Positions 1-18,513 of a stretch of DNA of 64,000 nucleotides are shown in pieces. The position numbers and the translations under genes are program-made. Every line of letters starts with the position of its first letter. The stretch's first letter is position 1. The notes beneath the pieces were generated by a model. That model searched no databases and was not told the origin of the DNA. It was given only the letters and a program-made list of their open reading frames with translations. The DNA comes from Acidobacteriota bacterium. GTDB lineage: Bacteria; Acidobacteriota; Blastocatellia; RBC074. The DNA lies in contig JADJXM010000010.1 of NCBI GenBank assembly GCA_016715865.1, positions 62,001 to 126,000 on the forward strand, written 5' to 3'.

Positions 1-363
1 CAGATCGAAGTCTTGTGGGACACAGGCAACTTGCAGGGTAATATCCCGGGACAAGGTGGAGGCGCCTATGGCTCAGGGCAAATGACCTGGTCCGGACGGG
101 TCGATGACGAGATTCACCTCCAGATTCGCGGCAACCGCGTCACCGAAAGGCGTCTTTCCGGCCAGCCGACGTACAACGCCAATTATCGTTTCAGTTCACA
201 GATGCCCCTCACGAACTTGAATGTCAGAGTGGAAAAACGACGAGGCCGAGGCGATGTCGATGTTATCCAGCAGCCGTCATCGAATAATCGATACACTGCT
301 ATCATCCGCATTCGAGACCGGGATGGCGGTGCGGACGATTACCAGATCGAGGTCATCTGGTAG
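1..363 (+). CDS. Hypothetical protein, C-terminal part (cut by window edge)
   Basis: Frame 1 is open from the first base of the window to the TAG at 361-363, so the gene starts upstream and only about 120 residues are visible. I do not recognise the family. The visible part looks like one beta-rich, Gly- and Arg-rich domain. It begins with QIEVLW, directly at the edge, and ends with YQIEVIW, so the previous domain probably ended in the same way and the protein seems to be a tandem array of about 115-residue domains. There is no membrane segment or catalytic motif. It faces the convergent acyltransferase gene across a hairpin at 385-433. Confidence 0.6.
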   Translation, partial: QIEVLWDTGNLQGNIPGQGGGAYGSGQMTWSGRVDDEIHLQIRGNRVTERRLSGQPTYNANYRFSSQMPLTNLNVRVEKRRGRGDVDVIQQPSSNNRYTAIIRIRDRDGGADDYQIEVIW

Positions 364-382
364 AATAGTCTGTATTAACTCA

Positions 383-433
<51 letters not shown>

Positions 434-499
434 ACAAAGGGATAACTTTTTCATCTTCTGTGGAACCTTAGGCTCTATGTTTATATTTCGTGGATGAAT

Positions 500-1690
<1,191 letters not shown>

Positions 1691-1702
1691 ATCTGGTCCG
1701 AT

Positions 1703-2473
1703 TTAAACCGCAAATTCCGCAACTACAGGAGCGTGATCCGAAGGTTTTTCCATGGCGCGTGGAATCTTGTCTATCCAGGCCTCAATACTTTTTTCGGCCA
1801 GTGATCTGGTCGCCCAGACGTGATCAATGCGCAGTCCGTGGTTTCGCCTGAATCCACCGCCGCGGTAATCCCACCACGAGAAAAACCCCTTTTCGTCATG
1901 ATGTTTGCGAAAAACGTCCTCGAATCCCCAATCCCTGATCGATTTCAGGGCGGACCGCTCTGCTTCGCTGCATAAAATTTTTCCCGCCCACAGGACTGGA
2001 TCGTGCACGTCCCTGTCTTCAGGTGCGATGTTGAAATCTCCGCATAAAACGATATCGCTGCCGGTGTTGAAATGACTGTCGAGCATGCCGCGCAGGTTGC
2101 TCAACCACGCGAGTTTGAACTGGTATTTATCGGAGCCGACTTCCGATCCATTCGGAATATACACATTGATGATTCTGACCCGACCGACGGTCGAGGCGAT
2201 CAGCCGGCGATGAGCTTCAGGGCCGTCTTCCGGCATACCCCTCAGAACATCTTGCTGCTCTGCGAGTGAAAGGATAGCGACTCCATTGTATGTCGGCTGC
2301 CCGAATATCTCAGACCTGTATCCGATGGCCTCAAATGCCGCTGCGGGGAATTTCTCGTCCACACACTTTGTCTCCTGCAGACAGAGCACATCTGGGCGGT
2401 TGCCCTCAAGCCATTCAATGACCTGTGGCAGACGGACGGTGATCGAATTAACGTTCCATGTAGCGATTTTCAT
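1703..2473 (-). CDS. xthA: Exodeoxyribonuclease III
   Basis: About 256 residues of the EEP nuclease fold, the base-excision-repair AP endonuclease/3'-5' exonuclease. Motifs in order: [11 protein letters not shown] at the N-terminus, LCLQETK with the metal-binding Glu, a central [11 protein letters not shown] and a C-terminal [10 protein letters not shown] with the catalytic His. I chose ATG at 2473 (MKIATWN) instead of the longer frame from 2497, because homologues begin exactly there. Its product acts in the cytoplasm on damaged DNA. It is followed closely by the acyltransferase gene. Confidence 0.95.
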   Translation of the reverse strand: MKIATWNVNSITVRLPQVIEWLEGNRPDVLCLQETKCVDEKFPAAAFEAIGYRSEIFGQPTYNGVAILSLAEQQDVLRGMPEDGPEAHRRLIASTVGRVRIINVYIPNGSEVGSDKYQFKLAWLSNLRGMLDSHFNTGSDIVLCGDFNIAPEDRDVHDPVLWAGKILCSEAERSALKSIRDWGFEDVFRKHHDEKGFFSWWDYRGGGFRRNHGLRIDHVWATRSLAEKSIEAWIDKIPRAMEKPSDHAPVVAEFAV

Positions 2474-2611
2474 ATGATTTTCGGCAAATTTGTGCAAATG
2501 ACTCGTTCAAATCGCAGCGATGATTTGAGAAATCCAATCCGCCGGCAACTTTAAACGATAATTGCAGATCAGAGAAGTCTGAATCGGAGTATCAAGATGT
2601 ATAATATTTAA

Positions 2612-2681
2612 AGTTTCCGGTTTCCAGTTTCCAGTAAAATCGGAAAGTAAGCTGGAAGCTGGAAACTCGAAACTGGAAACT
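2612..2681. repeat. Inverted repeat, TTTCCAG family, copy 1
   Basis: The left arm (2612-2635) consists of TTTCC(A/G)G words every 7 bases. The right side (2651-2681) carries the complementary CTGGAAA words, with 20 of 24 bases paired in the main register and a further GAAACTGGAAACT copy after it. It lies in the divergent space between xthA and the VWFA gene, just upstream of the VWFA ribosome binding site AAGGAG at 2687-2692. A second copy of the family is at 10265-10370. Confidence 0.75.
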
Positions 2682-2699
2682 GAGACAAAGGAGTAAGAA

Positions 2700-3803
<1,104 letters not shown>

Positions 3804-3818
3804 TCCTCTGGGAGGCAT

Positions 3819-3904
<86 letters not shown>

Positions 3905-3911
3905 GGAGGGT

Positions 3912-4655
3912 ATGGACGGAATCCATTCACTCGATGTGCTGGCGATCGCTGCTCACCCGGACGATGTCGAACTGTCTGTCGGTGGAACTCTCGCCAAACT
4001 CGCCCGGGCAGGCTACAGGATCGGAATCCTCGATCTGACGCGCGGTGAGAAGGGAACACGTGGGAACCCTGAACTGCGCGCCGGCGAAGCCATCAACGCA
4101 GCGAAGATTCTCGGCGCCGAACTCCGTGAAAATATCGATCTCGGCGATTCGCAGGTCATGGTCACACAGGAAACCCGCGTCGCCGTTGTGCGCGCCCTTC
4201 GACGGCTTAGACCCCGGGTGGTTTTTACTCAACACTGGGAAGACCCTCATCCTGATCACGCCCATACCTCGAGACTGGTTCGCGAGGCTTCCCATCTTGC
4301 TGGATTGAAGAAATTCGACGAGGATGCCGGACTCGATCGCTGGCGGCCCTCCTGTGTCGCTTACTTCCTGTTTCCGCGGACTTTCATCCCCTCATTTATT
4401 GTTGATATCTCGGAAACTAATGGACTCAAGTGGGAGGCGATACGGGCTCACGCATCGCAGTTCCACAATCCGCAGAGCGCCGAATTGCAGACTCGCGTCA
4501 GCACACCGGCGTTTTTGAAAGAGATCGAGGCGCGCGACCGCTATTTTGGGAGCATGCTCGGCGTCGATCACGGCGAACCGTTCTTAGTCCGCGAGGCACT
4601 CAATGTGGATGATCCGGTCGCTTTGCTGACGAGACAGATGAACATGTATTCGTAA
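3912..4655 (+). CDS. bshB1: N-acetyl-glucosaminyl-L-malate deacetylase (bacillithiol step 2)
   Basis: A 247-residue LmbE/PIG-L fold zinc deacetylase. The N-terminus carries the AHPDDVE metal motif, followed by the [10 protein letters not shown] segment and the [11 protein letters not shown] segment with the third ligand. It would remove the acetyl group of GlcNAc-malate to give GlcN-malate. I chose ATG at 3912 with GGAGG five bases upstream; the longer frame from 3852 only translates the inverted repeat. The stop overlaps the start of bshA by one base, and this gene order strongly supports BshB1 over other LmbE enzymes. bshC is not in the window. Confidence 0.9.
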   Translation: MDGIHSLDVLAIAAHPDDVELSVGGTLAKLARAGYRIGILDLTRGEKGTRGNPELRAGEAINAAKILGAELRENIDLGDSQVMVTQETRVAVVRALRRLRPRVVFTQHWEDPHPDHAHTSRLVREASHLAGLKKFDEDAGLDRWRPSCVAYFLFPRTFIPSFIVDISETNGLKWEAIRAHASQFHNPQSAELQTRVSTPAFLKEIEARDRYFGSMLGVDHGEPFLVREALNVDDPVALLTRQMNMYS

Positions 4656-5788
4656 TGAATATCGGCATAACAGTCTTTCCGACTTATGGAGGCAGTGGAA
4701 TCGTGGGTTCCGAGCTTGGCAGAGAGCTTGCCGCCCGCGGGCACAGTGTCCATTTTATCAGTTACGCGCTGCCGACCAGGGTCTGCCCCCTGAGCGATCG
4801 TGTTCAATTTCATCAGGTCGATGTCTTCGACTACCCGCTCTTCGAATTTCCGCCTTACGATCTGGCCCTCGCTTCGAAGATTGTCGAAGTGGCCGAAGCC
4901 GAGAAACTCGATGTCCTGCACATGCACTACGCCATCCCGCACGCGGCAGCGGCATATCTGGCCCGCGAGATGTTCAAACCGGTAAGATACCTGCCCTTCG
5001 TCACGACACTTCACGGGACTGATATAACCCTGGTCGGAGCCCGCAGCAGTTTTCTGCCGATCACACGATTCTCGATCGCCCAGTCTGATGCAGTGACGGC
5101 AATCTCGGACTATCTGGCGGCCGAAACTTACAATACCTTCGGCCTCTCGAATGTCGAAGTCATCCCGAATTTCATCAATGCCGAGGATTACCAGAGGCGT
5201 GAAAATCCTGAGCTCCGTAAAAGGCTGGCGCCTGAAGGAGAAATGCTTATTATGCACGTCTCGAACTTTCGCCCGGTCAAGCGGATCCCTGATTGCATCC
5301 ACACGCTTGCCGAGATCAGGCGCCGCAACAGCGATCTAAGTGTCCGCCTGATCATGTGTGGCGACGGACCTGAAAGGGAGCGCGCCGAAGGGCTGGCAAA
5401 CCATTATGGGATGGCTGACAGTGTTCTTTTCGTCGGGCAGGTTCCGAATATTGCCGAGTACCTTTCTGTCGCCGATCTGCTTCTTGTCCCGAGCGAGATG
5501 GAGTCATTCGGGCTGGCGGCACTCGAAGCAATGGCATGCGAAGTGCCGGTCATCGCTACCGATGTTGGCGGCCTGCCTGAAGTGGTCATCAATGGACAAA
5601 ATGGCTACCTGGTTCCGCTGGGTGACATCTCTTTGATCGCCGAGCGCTCAATCGAGATTCTATCGGATAACGAAAAACGCCATAGAATGGGTCGCAATGG
5701 CAGAGCCTGGGCTGTCGAGAGGTTCAATACCGAAAAGGTCATCCCGCAGTATGAGCGAGTGTATGAAAAAGTGAAAAGTGAAAAGTGA
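4655..5788 (+). CDS. bshA: N-acetyl-alpha-D-glucosaminyl L-malate synthase (bacillithiol step 1)
   Basis: A 377-residue GT4-family glycosyltransferase with two Rossmann domains. The N-terminus [22 protein letters not shown] matches Bsh[11 protein letters not shown] and the C-terminal [22 protein letters not shown] segment with the E-x7-E signature are visible. It transfers GlcNAc from UDP-GlcNAc to L-malate in the cytoplasm. It is translationally coupled to bshB1 (TAATG overlap). The last residues, KVKSEK and the TGA stop, are encoded by GTGAAAA heptamers of the adjacent inverted repeat, so the original C-terminus may have been altered by the repeat. Confidence 0.93.
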   Translation: MNIGITVFPTYGGSGIVGSELGRELAARGHSVHFISYALPTRVCPLSDRVQFHQVDVFDYPLFEFPPYDLALASKIVEVAEAEKLDVLHMHYAIPHAAAAYLAREMFKPVRYLPFVTTLHGTDITLVGARSSFLPITRFSIAQSDAVTAISDYLAAETYNTFGLSNVEVIPNFINAEDYQRRENPELRKRLAPEGEMLIMHVSNFRPVKRIPDCIHTLAEIRRRNSDLSVRLIMCGDGPERERAEGLANHYGMADSVLFVGQVPNIAEYLSVADLLLVPSEMESFGLAALEAMACEVPVIATDVGGLPEVVINGQNGYLVPLGDISLIAERSIEILSDNEKRHRMGRNGRAWAVERFNTEKVIPQYERVYEKVKSEK

Positions 5789-6124
5789 AAAGTTGAAAGT
5801 TGCATTCAGTACGCTGTAAACTAAATTTGCTAACATTTAAGTCAGGAAGAAATTAATCGCAGAGGCCGCAAAGGGGCAAAGATATACAGGGAAGATCAGT
5901 GTTCGAATTATATCCAGTGGGCAATAATCCCGATATTCATATCACCAAAAAATCTTTGCTCCTTTGCGGCCTCTGCGATTAAATTCTTTGCCCCTTTGCG
6001 GTCTTTGCGATTAATTTCTTCCTGACTTAAATGACCGAAAATTTAGTTTACAGAGTATTCAGCGCAATCAAAAAATGTTGCAAACGTATTTCTAATAAAT
6101 GTCTGACTTTCAACTTTCAACTTT

Positions 6125-6130
<6 letters not shown>
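5771..6130. repeat. Nested long inverted repeat filling the bshA/acyl-CoA dehydrogenase gap
   Basis: The whole convergent space folds on itself in layers. The outer arms are GTGAAAA heptamers (5771-5811) against CAACTTTCAACTTTTCAC (6104-6128). The middle layer is a stretch around CTGTAAACTAAATTT (5813-5827) against AAATTTAGTTTACAG (6039-6053). The inner layer runs from CATTTAAGTCAGGAAGAAATTAATCGC (from 5834) against 6001-6032. The loop holds an extra copy of the CTTTGCGGCCTCTGCGATTAA word. The stop codons of both flanking genes are part of the outer arms. The gap holds no gene. Confidence 0.9.
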
Positions 6131-7273
<1,143 letters not shown>

Positions 7274-7402
7274 ATCAATGTCCTCCTCTGCCTATAAACA
7301 GATATTATGACTTTATAAAAATCTCATATGGGGAGCTGATCTGCAAACGGATGAGGGAGTTGGGATGGAGAATCGAAAGCGGAAGGCGGATGTTCAAATC
7401 AT

Positions 7403-7437
7403 AACCACGAGGGCGCCGTGTTGGCGCCCTCGTGGTT
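7403..7437 (-). terminator. Strong hairpin after the first amidohydrolase
   Basis: A perfect 15-bp stem, AACCACGAGGGCGCC at 7403-7417 and its complement at 7423-7437, with loop GTGTT. It starts 6 bases past the stop of the minus-strand amidohydrolase. There is no clear T-tract, so it may protect the 3' end as well as terminate. Confidence 0.7.
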
Positions 7438-7442
7438 AATGA

Positions 7443-8753
<1,311 letters not shown>

Positions 8754-8790
8754 GATTATGGTCATCTCCATCAGTTTAAACCGGTCCGAT

Positions 8791-10221
<1,431 letters not shown>

Positions 10222-10264
10222 ATCTTTTCCTCTGTTCATTTGTATATGCCAAGGCCCGTCAATT

Positions 10265-10370
10265 AGTTTCCAGATATGAGTTTCCAGTAAAAATGCTTTA
10301 AAAGCGTTCAAGTTAACACAATGAACAAATTATCAGACGACTGGAAACTGGAAACTCCCATCTGGAAACT
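10265..10370. repeat. Inverted repeat, TTTCCAG family, copy 2
   Basis: Arms 10265-10288 and 10347-10370 pair at 22 of 24 positions; a further CTGGAAA word precedes the right arm. It separates two amidohydrolase genes on the same strand, and the TAG stop of the upstream gene (10371-10373) directly abuts it. Related to 2612-2681. Confidence 0.82.
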
Positions 10371-12114
<1,744 letters not shown>

Positions 12115-12217
12115 ATCCAGTTTGTCGATTTGCCAGTTGGACTTGAATTCTGCAATTCTCGAGATGAAGGTGAAGTTGCAAATCTAGCCTAAATCGCTCG
12201 ATTTTCCAAATGAAACG

Positions 12218-12982
12218 ATGACTGACGTTGGTGTGAAAATTATATTTTTCGATGCTGCCGGAACGCTCTTCGGGCTATCTCTTGGGGTCGGCGAAATTTA
12301 CAGTCGCTATGCCCGCCGTTATGGTGTTGTGATCGATCCCGAAACGCTCGATGCAGCCTTCAGAAGATGCTTCAGTGAGCAGCCACCGCTGGCCTTTCCA
12401 GGCTGTTCCGAGGAAAGTCAACTGAGGCGACATGAGTTCGACTGGTGGCGAACGCTGGTGAGGCAGGTCTTCGACGGAATTGATTTTCCCTTTTTCGACC
12501 GATTTTTTGAAACAGTCTTCGATTATTTTCGCCGGCCCGGAGCCTGGCGTGTTTATGATGACGTGATTCCGGCTCTGGTTGAATTGAAGGAACAGGGGGT
12601 GAGGCTGGCGGTCATTTCTAACTTCGATTCACGGCTGGACCAGTTGTTTGACGGGCTCGGACTGGGCGCTTTTTTCGAGGCGGTGCATATTTCGAGCCGT
12701 TCAGGGGCTGCCAAACCGGATCCACGGATATTTAAAATGGCACTGGAGAAGGCGCAACTTTCACCGGAGCAGGCGATGCATGTCGGAGACAGCATTCGCG
12801 ATGATGTCGGAGGCGCCGTCGCAGCCGGCATTTATCCCATATTGCTTGACCGGGAATGGGGCTTTCCAGACAATGAGCGACTGACGATCATCCGCGATCT
12901 ACATCAACTGGTAAATTTTGTAACTGCAAGCCCGGGAGCGAAGACTGTTTCAACGCCAAGGCGCCAGGAAGGCCGGGAATGA
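12218..12982 (+). CDS. HAD-IA family hydrolase (HDHD3/REG-2-like)
   Basis: A 254-residue haloacid dehalogenase-fold protein. Motif I is FFDAAGTLF with the nucleophile Asp12; the second Asp of the usual DxDxT is Ala14. Motif II is VISNFD, the Lys of motif III lies in AAKPDPRIF, and motif IV is [13 protein letters not shown]. The cap is inserted after motif I, as in class C1. Likely a phosphatase on a small phosphorylated compound, but loss of the general acid makes the reaction uncertain. Its last bases overlap the long frame of the zinc protease, so the two are probably cotranscribed. Confidence 0.85.
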   Translation: MTDVGVKIIFFDAAGTLFGLSLGVGEIYSRYARRYGVVIDPETLDAAFRRCFSEQPPLAFPGCSEESQLRRHEFDWWRTLVRQVFDGIDFPFFDRFFETVFDYFRRPGAWRVYDDVIPALVELKEQGVRLAVISNFDSRLDQLFDGLGLGAFFEAVHISSRSGAAKPDPRIFKMALEKAQLSPEQAMHVGDSIRDDVGGAVAAGIYPILLDREWGFPDNERLTIIRDLHQLVNFVTASPGAKTVSTPRRQEGRE

Positions 12983-13002
12983 TTAAAATGGAGGCAAAAT
13001 TC

Positions 13003-15519
13003 ATGCGCATTATCCCAACCATCATGCTCATAATATTTCTCATCGCACCCGCACATGCTCAGGAGAATGATCAAACCAAAAAAGTCGAGAAGACCATCGT
13101 AGCGCGGACTGCCGGGATGACCAGAATCGACGGCTTCATTCCGCTCTACTGGGATGAAGCGGCGGGGCGGATGTGGATGGAGGTTTCGCGTTTCAATCAG
13201 GAATTTCTCTATCAGATATCGTTACCGGCCGGGGTCGGGTCCAATCCGATCGGGCTCGATCGAGGGCAGCTGGGATCGAGCGCCGTTGTCTATTTCGAAC
13301 GGATCGGATCCAAAGTGCTGATGGTTCAGCCGAACCACAGATATCGAGCTTTGAGCGACAACCAGGCGGAACGCCGGGCGGTGGCCGATTCTTTCGCCAA
13401 ATCAGTGATCTGGGGATTCAAGGTCGAGGCTGCGACCGGGGAACGGGTTCTGGTCGACGCGACGAGTCTGTTTCTGCGTGATGCGCACGGCGTCGTTGGT
13501 CGTTTGAGGCTGGCGAGGCAAGGGAACTTCCGGTTCGATGAGGGGCGCAGCGCTTTTTATATGCCACGAACCAAAGGATTTCCGAAAAATACCGAGATCG
13601 AGACGATCATCACGCTGGCCGGTGAGGACCCGGGAGGCTTGCTGCGGAGCGTCACACCGTCACCGCAATCGGTCACCGTCAGGCAGCATCACTCGATGGT
13701 CGAACTGCCTGATCAGAACTACAAACCACGACTCTTCGATCCCCGAACGGGAGCTAATTCGATGATGTTATACGACTACGCATCGCCGTTCACCGAGTCG
13801 ATCGAGAAACGCTGGGTCGTGCGTCACCGGCTTCAAAAGACAGATCCGAGTGCGGCGGTCTCGGACGTCGTTAAGCCGATCGTTTATTACGTTGATAACG
13901 GAGTCCCCGAGCCGATTCGCAGCGCCCTTGTAGAAGGAGCGTCGTGGTGGGGGCATGCATTCGAGGTTGCGGGCTTCCGCAATGCGTATCGTGTCGAGGT
14001 GCTGCCCGAGGATGCCGATCCGATGGACGTGCGTTACAACATGATCAACTGGGTGCACAGGTCGACGCGCGGCTGGTCTTATGGAGCCTCAGTTGTCGAT
14101 CCAAGGACAGGTGAAATCATCAAGGGAAATGTCTCGCTGGGCAGTTTGCGAATTCGCCAGGATGTGCTGCTGGGGACAGGCATGATCCCGCCTGAGACAG
14201 CGCAGGGTGAGGGTATGTATTGTCAGGCTGGTGACTCACCGGAAGTCGATTATCTTACTTCCGCATCGCTTCAGAACGCTGCGGTAGATTCCGCCGCCAT
14301 GGCTCTGGCCAGAATCCGTCAGCTTTCGGCCCACGAGGTCGGCCACACGCTGGGTTTCGCTCACAACTTCGCGGCCAGCAGCTATGGTCGTGCCTCTGTC
14401 ATGGATTATCCGGCGCCGATGGTCGAAATCAAAGACGGCAGGCTCGATCTTTCGAATGCCTATGCGACCGGCATCGGTCAGTTCGATAAATTCGCAGTAG
14501 CTTATTCATATTCACACTTTTCCGACAACGCTGATGAAAAAGCAGAACTCGGCAAGCTGGTCAGCAAAGGCCTGGCTGACGGCATGCTCTATATCGATGA
14601 CGGAGACGCCAGGGCCGCGGGTACAGCTCACCCTCTGGGCAGCGTCTGGGACAATGGCAGTGATACTGTGGCCACCCTGCGACACGAAATGGAGGTGCGA
14701 CGAATCGGGATGCAGAACTTCGGGCTCAAGAATATAGCGGCCGGGCAACCATTATCGGCGCTCGAAGCCAAACTGCTGCCGCTCTACCTGCATCACCGTT
14801 ATCAACTGATTTCGGCGGCGAAATCTGTCGGCGGTCTCTATTTCAGCTATGCCGTCAAGTCCAACGCTGGAGCCGTACCGGCGCGATATCGTGAAGTTGT
14901 GCCGGCTGCCCGCCAGCGCGAAGCGCTCAAGGTAATACTGGACACTATCAAAATCGATGAGCTCGCAGTACCGCAGCGGATACTCGATCTGATTCCTCCG
15001 ACCGCACCTGGTTTTGATGGTGGTACCGCCGAATACTTCAGCCGTCGCACCGATCCGGCATTCGATCCTCTGGCCGTCGCTTCGATCGCGACAGATCTGA
15101 CCATCGGAGTTCTGATCGAGCCGCGGCGTGCGGCGCGACTCATACAGTTCAACGCCGAAAATCCCGTCAATCCGGATTTCAGTGAAGTCCTCGATGCGAT
15201 CATTACTGCAACGTGGAGATCTCCTGCTCCGATAACAGCCTATCACAGGGCAATCCAGAGAACGGTCCAGCAGGTAACGGTGAGAAATCTGATCGAGTTG
15301 GCGGGAAACGAGAATGCCTCTCCGCTGGTCCGAGCGGATGCCTCAAACGCGTTGAGACAGTTACAGAACCTGCTTTTGGGATTACCGGCCGATGCTTTTC
15401 GTGGTGAAGTGGCAGAAGAGATAAAACGATTTCTCAATCGACCCGATGCCATCAAACCGATGAGCCGGCCTGAGCCTGTCCCCGCGGGCGACCCGATCGG
15501 GAGTCGAGGGAACGACTGA
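13003..15519 (+). CDS. Exported zinc metalloprotease, DUF5117/DUF5118 type
   Basis: An 838-residue protein with signal peptide ([20 protein letters not shown]). The family signature is visible: an N-terminal [19 protein letters not shown] segment (DUF5118/5117), a central metzincin-like site [16 protein letters not shown] with HEVGH at 444-448, the ASVMDYPAP Met-turn-like stretch, and an alpha-helical C-terminus. Such proteins are common in Acidobacteria and Bacteroidetes; substrates are unknown. I chose ATG at 13003, which has GGAGG 8 bases upstream and starts the signal peptide, over 12979. The TGA stop is followed by a block of repeats. Confidence 0.92.
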   Translation: MRIIPTIMLIIFLIAPAHAQENDQTKKVEKTIVARTAGMTRIDGFIPLYWDEAAGRMWMEVSRFNQEFLYQISLPAGVGSNPIGLDRGQLGSSAVVYFERIGSKVLMVQPNHRYRALSDNQAERRAVADSFAKSVIWGFKVEAATGERVLVDATSLFLRDAHGVVGRLRLARQGNFRFDEGRSAFYMPRTKGFPKNTEIETIITLAGEDPGGLLRSVTPSPQSVTVRQHHSMVELPDQNYKPRLFDPRTGANSMMLYDYASPFTESIEKRWVVRHRLQKTDPSAAVSDVVKPIVYYVDNGVPEPIRSALVEGASWWGHAFEVAGFRNAYRVEVLPEDADPMDVRYNMINWVHRSTRGWSYGASVVDPRTGEIIKGNVSLGSLRIRQDVLLGTGMIPPETAQGEGMYCQAGDSPEVDYLTSASLQNAAVDSAAMALARIRQLSAHEVGHTLGFAHNFAASSYGRASVMDYPAPMVEIKDGRLDLSNAYATGIGQFDKFAVAYSYSHFSDNADEKAELGKLVSKGLADGMLYIDDGDARAAGTAHPLGSVWDNGSDTVATLRHEMEVRRIGMQNFGLKNIAAGQPLSALEAKLLPLYLHHRYQLISAAKSVGGLYFSYAVKSNAGAVPARYREVVPAARQREALKVILDTIKIDELAVPQRILDLIPPTAPGFDGGTAEYFSRRTDPAFDPLAVASIATDLTIGVLIEPRRAARLIQFNAENPVNPDFSEVLDAIITATWRSPAPITAYHRAIQRTVQQVTVRNLIELAGNENASPLVRADASNALRQLQNLLLGLPADAFRGEVAEEIKRFLNRPDAIKPMSRPEPVPAGDPIGSRGND

Positions 15520-15577
15520 CGGAACGTGAGCGTCAGCGTCAGCGAGCGCCGCGTTTAGCCTGATAAGGATTCATCCA

Positions 15578-15616
<39 letters not shown>

Positions 15617-15626
15617 GAAAAGTCCC

Positions 15627-15700
15627 GTATGATCTCTGTGATCTCTGTGGCTCAGTGGTTTAATCTCACCACTGAGCCACAGAGATCACAGAGATCATAC
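15627..15700. repeat. Perfect 33-bp inverted repeat, CACAGAG family, copy 2
   Basis: Arms 15627-15659 and 15668-15700 are exact reverse complements over 33 bases around the loop TTAATCTC. That loop is the reverse complement of the loop of copy 1 (GAGATTAA). The right arm carries CACAGAGAT words every 9 bases. It lies in the convergent gap 15520-15795. Confidence 0.92.
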
Positions 15701-15727
15701 AGACCATTTTCAGAGCAGGGGACAAAG

Positions 15728-15771
15728 AGGACACAAAGGAAAATGTAAACCTGGTTTTTCCTTTGTGTCCT
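15728..15771. repeat. Second inverted repeat in the 15.5-15.8 kb gap
   Basis: AGGACACAAAGGAAAA (15728-15743) pairs perfectly with 15756-15771 around a 12-base loop; weaker pairing continues outward (GGGACAAAG and the later GTGTCC). Together with the 33-bp hairpin it fills most of the convergent space between the zinc protease and the kinase. Confidence 0.85.
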
Positions 15772-15795
15772 CATCGTGTCCTTGTGGATGAATCT

Positions 15796-17826
15796 TCATT
15801 TGAACTCAGCAATCTGGTTTTGAGGCGCAGGCCACCAGCGAATCAGAAACGAGACCTCCCCGCGTCCGAAGACCCTCAAAACAGCGTACTTCCACTCATT
15901 GCCTGAATTCGGCGGTTCGACCACACCGACGCGATTACGGTAGACGCGCGGGATATCGATGGTTCCGGGAATGCCAGGCATTTCGATTCTGACCTCGCGG
16001 ACGCGATTGACGGAACCAGCCCATTGAATCAGCTTCGGCCCGACCTGCGGAATGTTTCCTGTTTCGTCAGGCCTTGAAGTGGTTGGTTTGTTTGTCCTGC
16101 GCACAGTCTCGATGGAGTCGGTTACCGGCCTGTTCACGGCAGACTGTTCATCACCATGCTGCTCCGGCGGTTCGATCTTTTGCGCTGTATCTCGTTGCCG
16201 GTCCTCTGTTGATTGATCCTGAGGTTGCGGTCGATTTTTGACGGGACTATTTTCGATCGGCTTATTCCCGGCAGTTTCTCTGCGCGGCGATTGTGATGCG
16301 TCAGGCTGGCTTGATGGGGGCGGGATCTGTCGCGGCGTGACAGTCGGAGCAGGCATCGGCGGCGATTTCGGTCGGCTTGCGGCAGGTCTGTTGATTGTGA
16401 CCGGCTTCGATGCCGCTTTCTGATCCTTCTGTTGCTGCGAATTCGTTGTCCTGGCGAATGGTTTCACTGGCCGGGCTGTGGTAATCGGAGCTGTCCTGAT
16501 TTGAAAGGGCGTGGGTGTCCTGAAATCTTTCAAATGAGAACTGCTGGCTCCGATTTCCAGAGAATCGGCGTCACTGCCCGGGATAAAATCCTCCATTTCG
16601 CCATCAGGTTGAGCGGCAGCATGCTGGTTTTGACCAGGCCTGGCCGCCAAATCTTCGGGCACTTGATTGCGTGAAAGCATCTGACCGGCCAGCAGCAATC
16701 CTCCCACGGTCAGGGCAAGTAAAAGGATGCCTCCGGCCAGAGCTGATCGGCGCCTGCGTTTACGAGCCAGCCTGATACGATCCGTCGTGTCATCGACTGT
16801 CGATGAATCTCCTGCCGGTACGGGCCTGGAATTATCAAGTAAGAGCGAGACTGTGAATTGGCTGCGCCCCGTCTCCAATTCATGCAGGAATTGAGTGACC
16901 GTTTCAGGTCTGTCATCGGGATTCTTGGACAGAGCCCTTAGAATGGCAATGTTCATACCTGCCGGAATATCCGGGTTTATTGATCGCGGTTCAGGCGGAG
17001 GCGCCTGAATGTGTTTGAGTGCGATTTCGGTGGGAGTTCTTCCGTCAAATGGTCGTTTTCCGGTCAGCATTTCATAGCACAGGACTGCCAGCGAATAGAT
17101 ATCCGATCGTCGATCGACCTCCAGCCCCTGACATTGTTCAGGTGAAGAGTAGCTGACAGTTCCGCGCAGCGAAGAATTTCGAGTGAATGGCGGAGCGCCG
17201 GCGGGTTGAGGAAATTTGGCGATTCCGAAATCGATCAGTTTGATCCGCTTGGGGTCGCACAGGATGATGTTGCCGGGATTGATGTCTCGATGGACGATGT
17301 TGCGCTGGTGGATGACATGTAATGCGTCACTGATCTGGCGAAGGACATCCAATCCCGCCTCGATTTCAAAATGGCCGCGCGCATCAATTTCACTTTTCAG
17401 CGTCTGGCCATGCAGAAACTCCAGGGCCACATATCGAAGGTTTTCGTTGATTGTTCCAGTGCCAAGAAACCGTACGATGTTGGGATGATCGATCTGAGTC
17501 AGGTGTTCGACCTCGCGGCGCATCCGTTCAATCATCTCCGCCCAGTAGCGTTTCGCATCTTCTCTCTCGATTGCGTAACTGCTTTCCCTGCGAACAAGTT
17601 GCGCAGGATCGCTGATCTTGATGACGACGACCCTGTCGGTTTGCAGATCTGTCGCCGCAAAGACGCTCGATAGACCACCCTGACTGAGTCTGCGGTATAT
17701 CCTGTATCGACCATCTATCATCGAGTCGATCAACCGGTCAAAAACCGGCTCGTGCGCCTGAGCGCAATGTGGACAGAAGACGGCCAGATCCTCAAGATCG
17801 CCGAAACAACGCACACAGCGGTCCAT
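15796..17826 (-). CDS. Membrane Ser/Thr protein kinase with N-terminal zinc ribbon
   Basis: A 676-residue PknB-type kinase. Residues 4-21 hold a CxxC...CxxC zinc ribbon. The kinase domain (about 40-330) has Lys70, HRDINPGN at 179-186 with catalytic Asp181, and DFG at 199-201; the P-loop is SQGGLSSV, with Ser at two of the usual Gly positions. A single membrane segment follows (about 365-390, after RKRRRR). Beyond it lie a long Pro/Gln/Thr-rich region and a C-terminal beta-like domain (about 600-676, IRWWPAP near the end), outside the membrane by topology. Active kinase likely; ligand and targets unknown. It stands alone. Confidence 0.92.
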   Translation of the reverse strand: MDRCVRCFGDLEDLAVFCPHCAQAHEPVFDRLIDSMIDGRYRIYRRLSQGGLSSVFAATDLQTDRVVVIKISDPAQLVRRESSYAIEREDAKRYWAEMIERMRREVEHLTQIDHPNIVRFLGTGTINENLRYVALEFLHGQTLKSEIDARGHFEIEAGLDVLRQISDALHVIHQRNIVHRDINPGNIILCDPKRIKLIDFGIAKFPQPAGAPPFTRNSSLRGTVSYSSPEQCQGLEVDRRSDIYSLAVLCYEMLTGKRPFDGRTPTEIALKHIQAPPPEPRSINPDIPAGMNIAILRALSKNPDDRPETVTQFLHELETGRSQFTVSLLLDNSRPVPAGDSSTVDDTTDRIRLARKRRRRSALAGGILLLALTVGGLLLAGQMLSRNQVPEDLAARPGQNQHAAAQPDGEMEDFIPGSDADSLEIGASSSHLKDFRTPTPFQIRTAPITTARPVKPFARTTNSQQQKDQKAASKPVTINRPAASRPKSPPMPAPTVTPRQIPPPSSQPDASQSPRRETAGNKPIENSPVKNRPQPQDQSTEDRQRDTAQKIEPPEQHGDEQSAVNRPVTDSIETVRRTNKPTTSRPDETGNIPQVGPKLIQWAGSVNRVREVRIEMPGIPGTIDIPRVYRNRVGVVEPPNSGNEWKYAVLRVFGRGEVSFLIRWWPAPQNQIAEFK

Positions 17827-17969
17827 AGCTTACACCTCGAGCTTTGCGCAAATGGGATTAATTAAAAGGGTGACAAGAGTATACGCGAAAAAGTTAGCGC
17901 AGGCCAGAACTAAAAATTCAATCTGGAAGGCAACTTGACAGTGACTGAGCAGGCACATCTCATTATTTT

Positions 17970-18392
17970 TTACCTGCCCATGGATGCATCGATCGAGGCA
18001 TTGCCGCCTCCGCCGATCACCAGCGCCAGAGCCATCCCAAAAACGGAGAGTGCGAATTCATAACCCCCATTGCTGAGGAAAAAACCGCTCCCCCAATGTA
18101 CGCCGAAAATAGCGACCAGCATATTGCAGCAGATCAGAAAAGCCGCGGCGCGGGTATAGAAGCCAACAAAGACCATCGCTCCGCCAATGAACTCGGTCAA
18201 AGCTGCCGCTGCCAGCCAGAAACCTGAAGGTCTCAGGTTCAATGGCGCAACTGTGGCGATCCAGGCAGTAAACCCTCTCCCGCCCCAAAGTCCCAGTACC
18301 TTCTGTGCTCCATGCGCAAACATGATTGATCCCAGCACAAGGCGGATGGGTAAGGTCATCCAGGTCGGAATTGTCGCAGTCAAACTAGCCAT
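17970..18392 (-). CDS. DoxX family membrane protein
   Basis: A 140-residue protein with four predicted membrane helices, beginning with a [24 protein letters not shown] segment typical of DoxX. AAGGAG precedes the ATG at 18392. DoxX proteins are tied to thiosulfate-quinone oxidation in archaea and to redox stress complexes in actinobacteria; the role here is not readable from the neighbours. Confidence 0.88.
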   Translation of the reverse strand: MASLTATIPTWMTLPIRLVLGSIMFAHGAQKVLGLWGGRGFTAWIATVAPLNLRPSGFWLAAAALTEFIGGAMVFVGFYTRAAAFLICCNMLVAIFGVHWGSGFFLSNGGYEFALSVFGMALALVIGGGGNASIDASMGR

Positions 18393-18513
18393 TGTGATCG
18401 CTCCTTAAGAACTCTCTGATAAATTTCAGTATGAGGGATGATGCTTGAATCTTCAGATTGATGAAAAAGTCTAGTTACGGTGATCCGGTGAGTCAAGGTT
18501 ACGATTGATCTGA

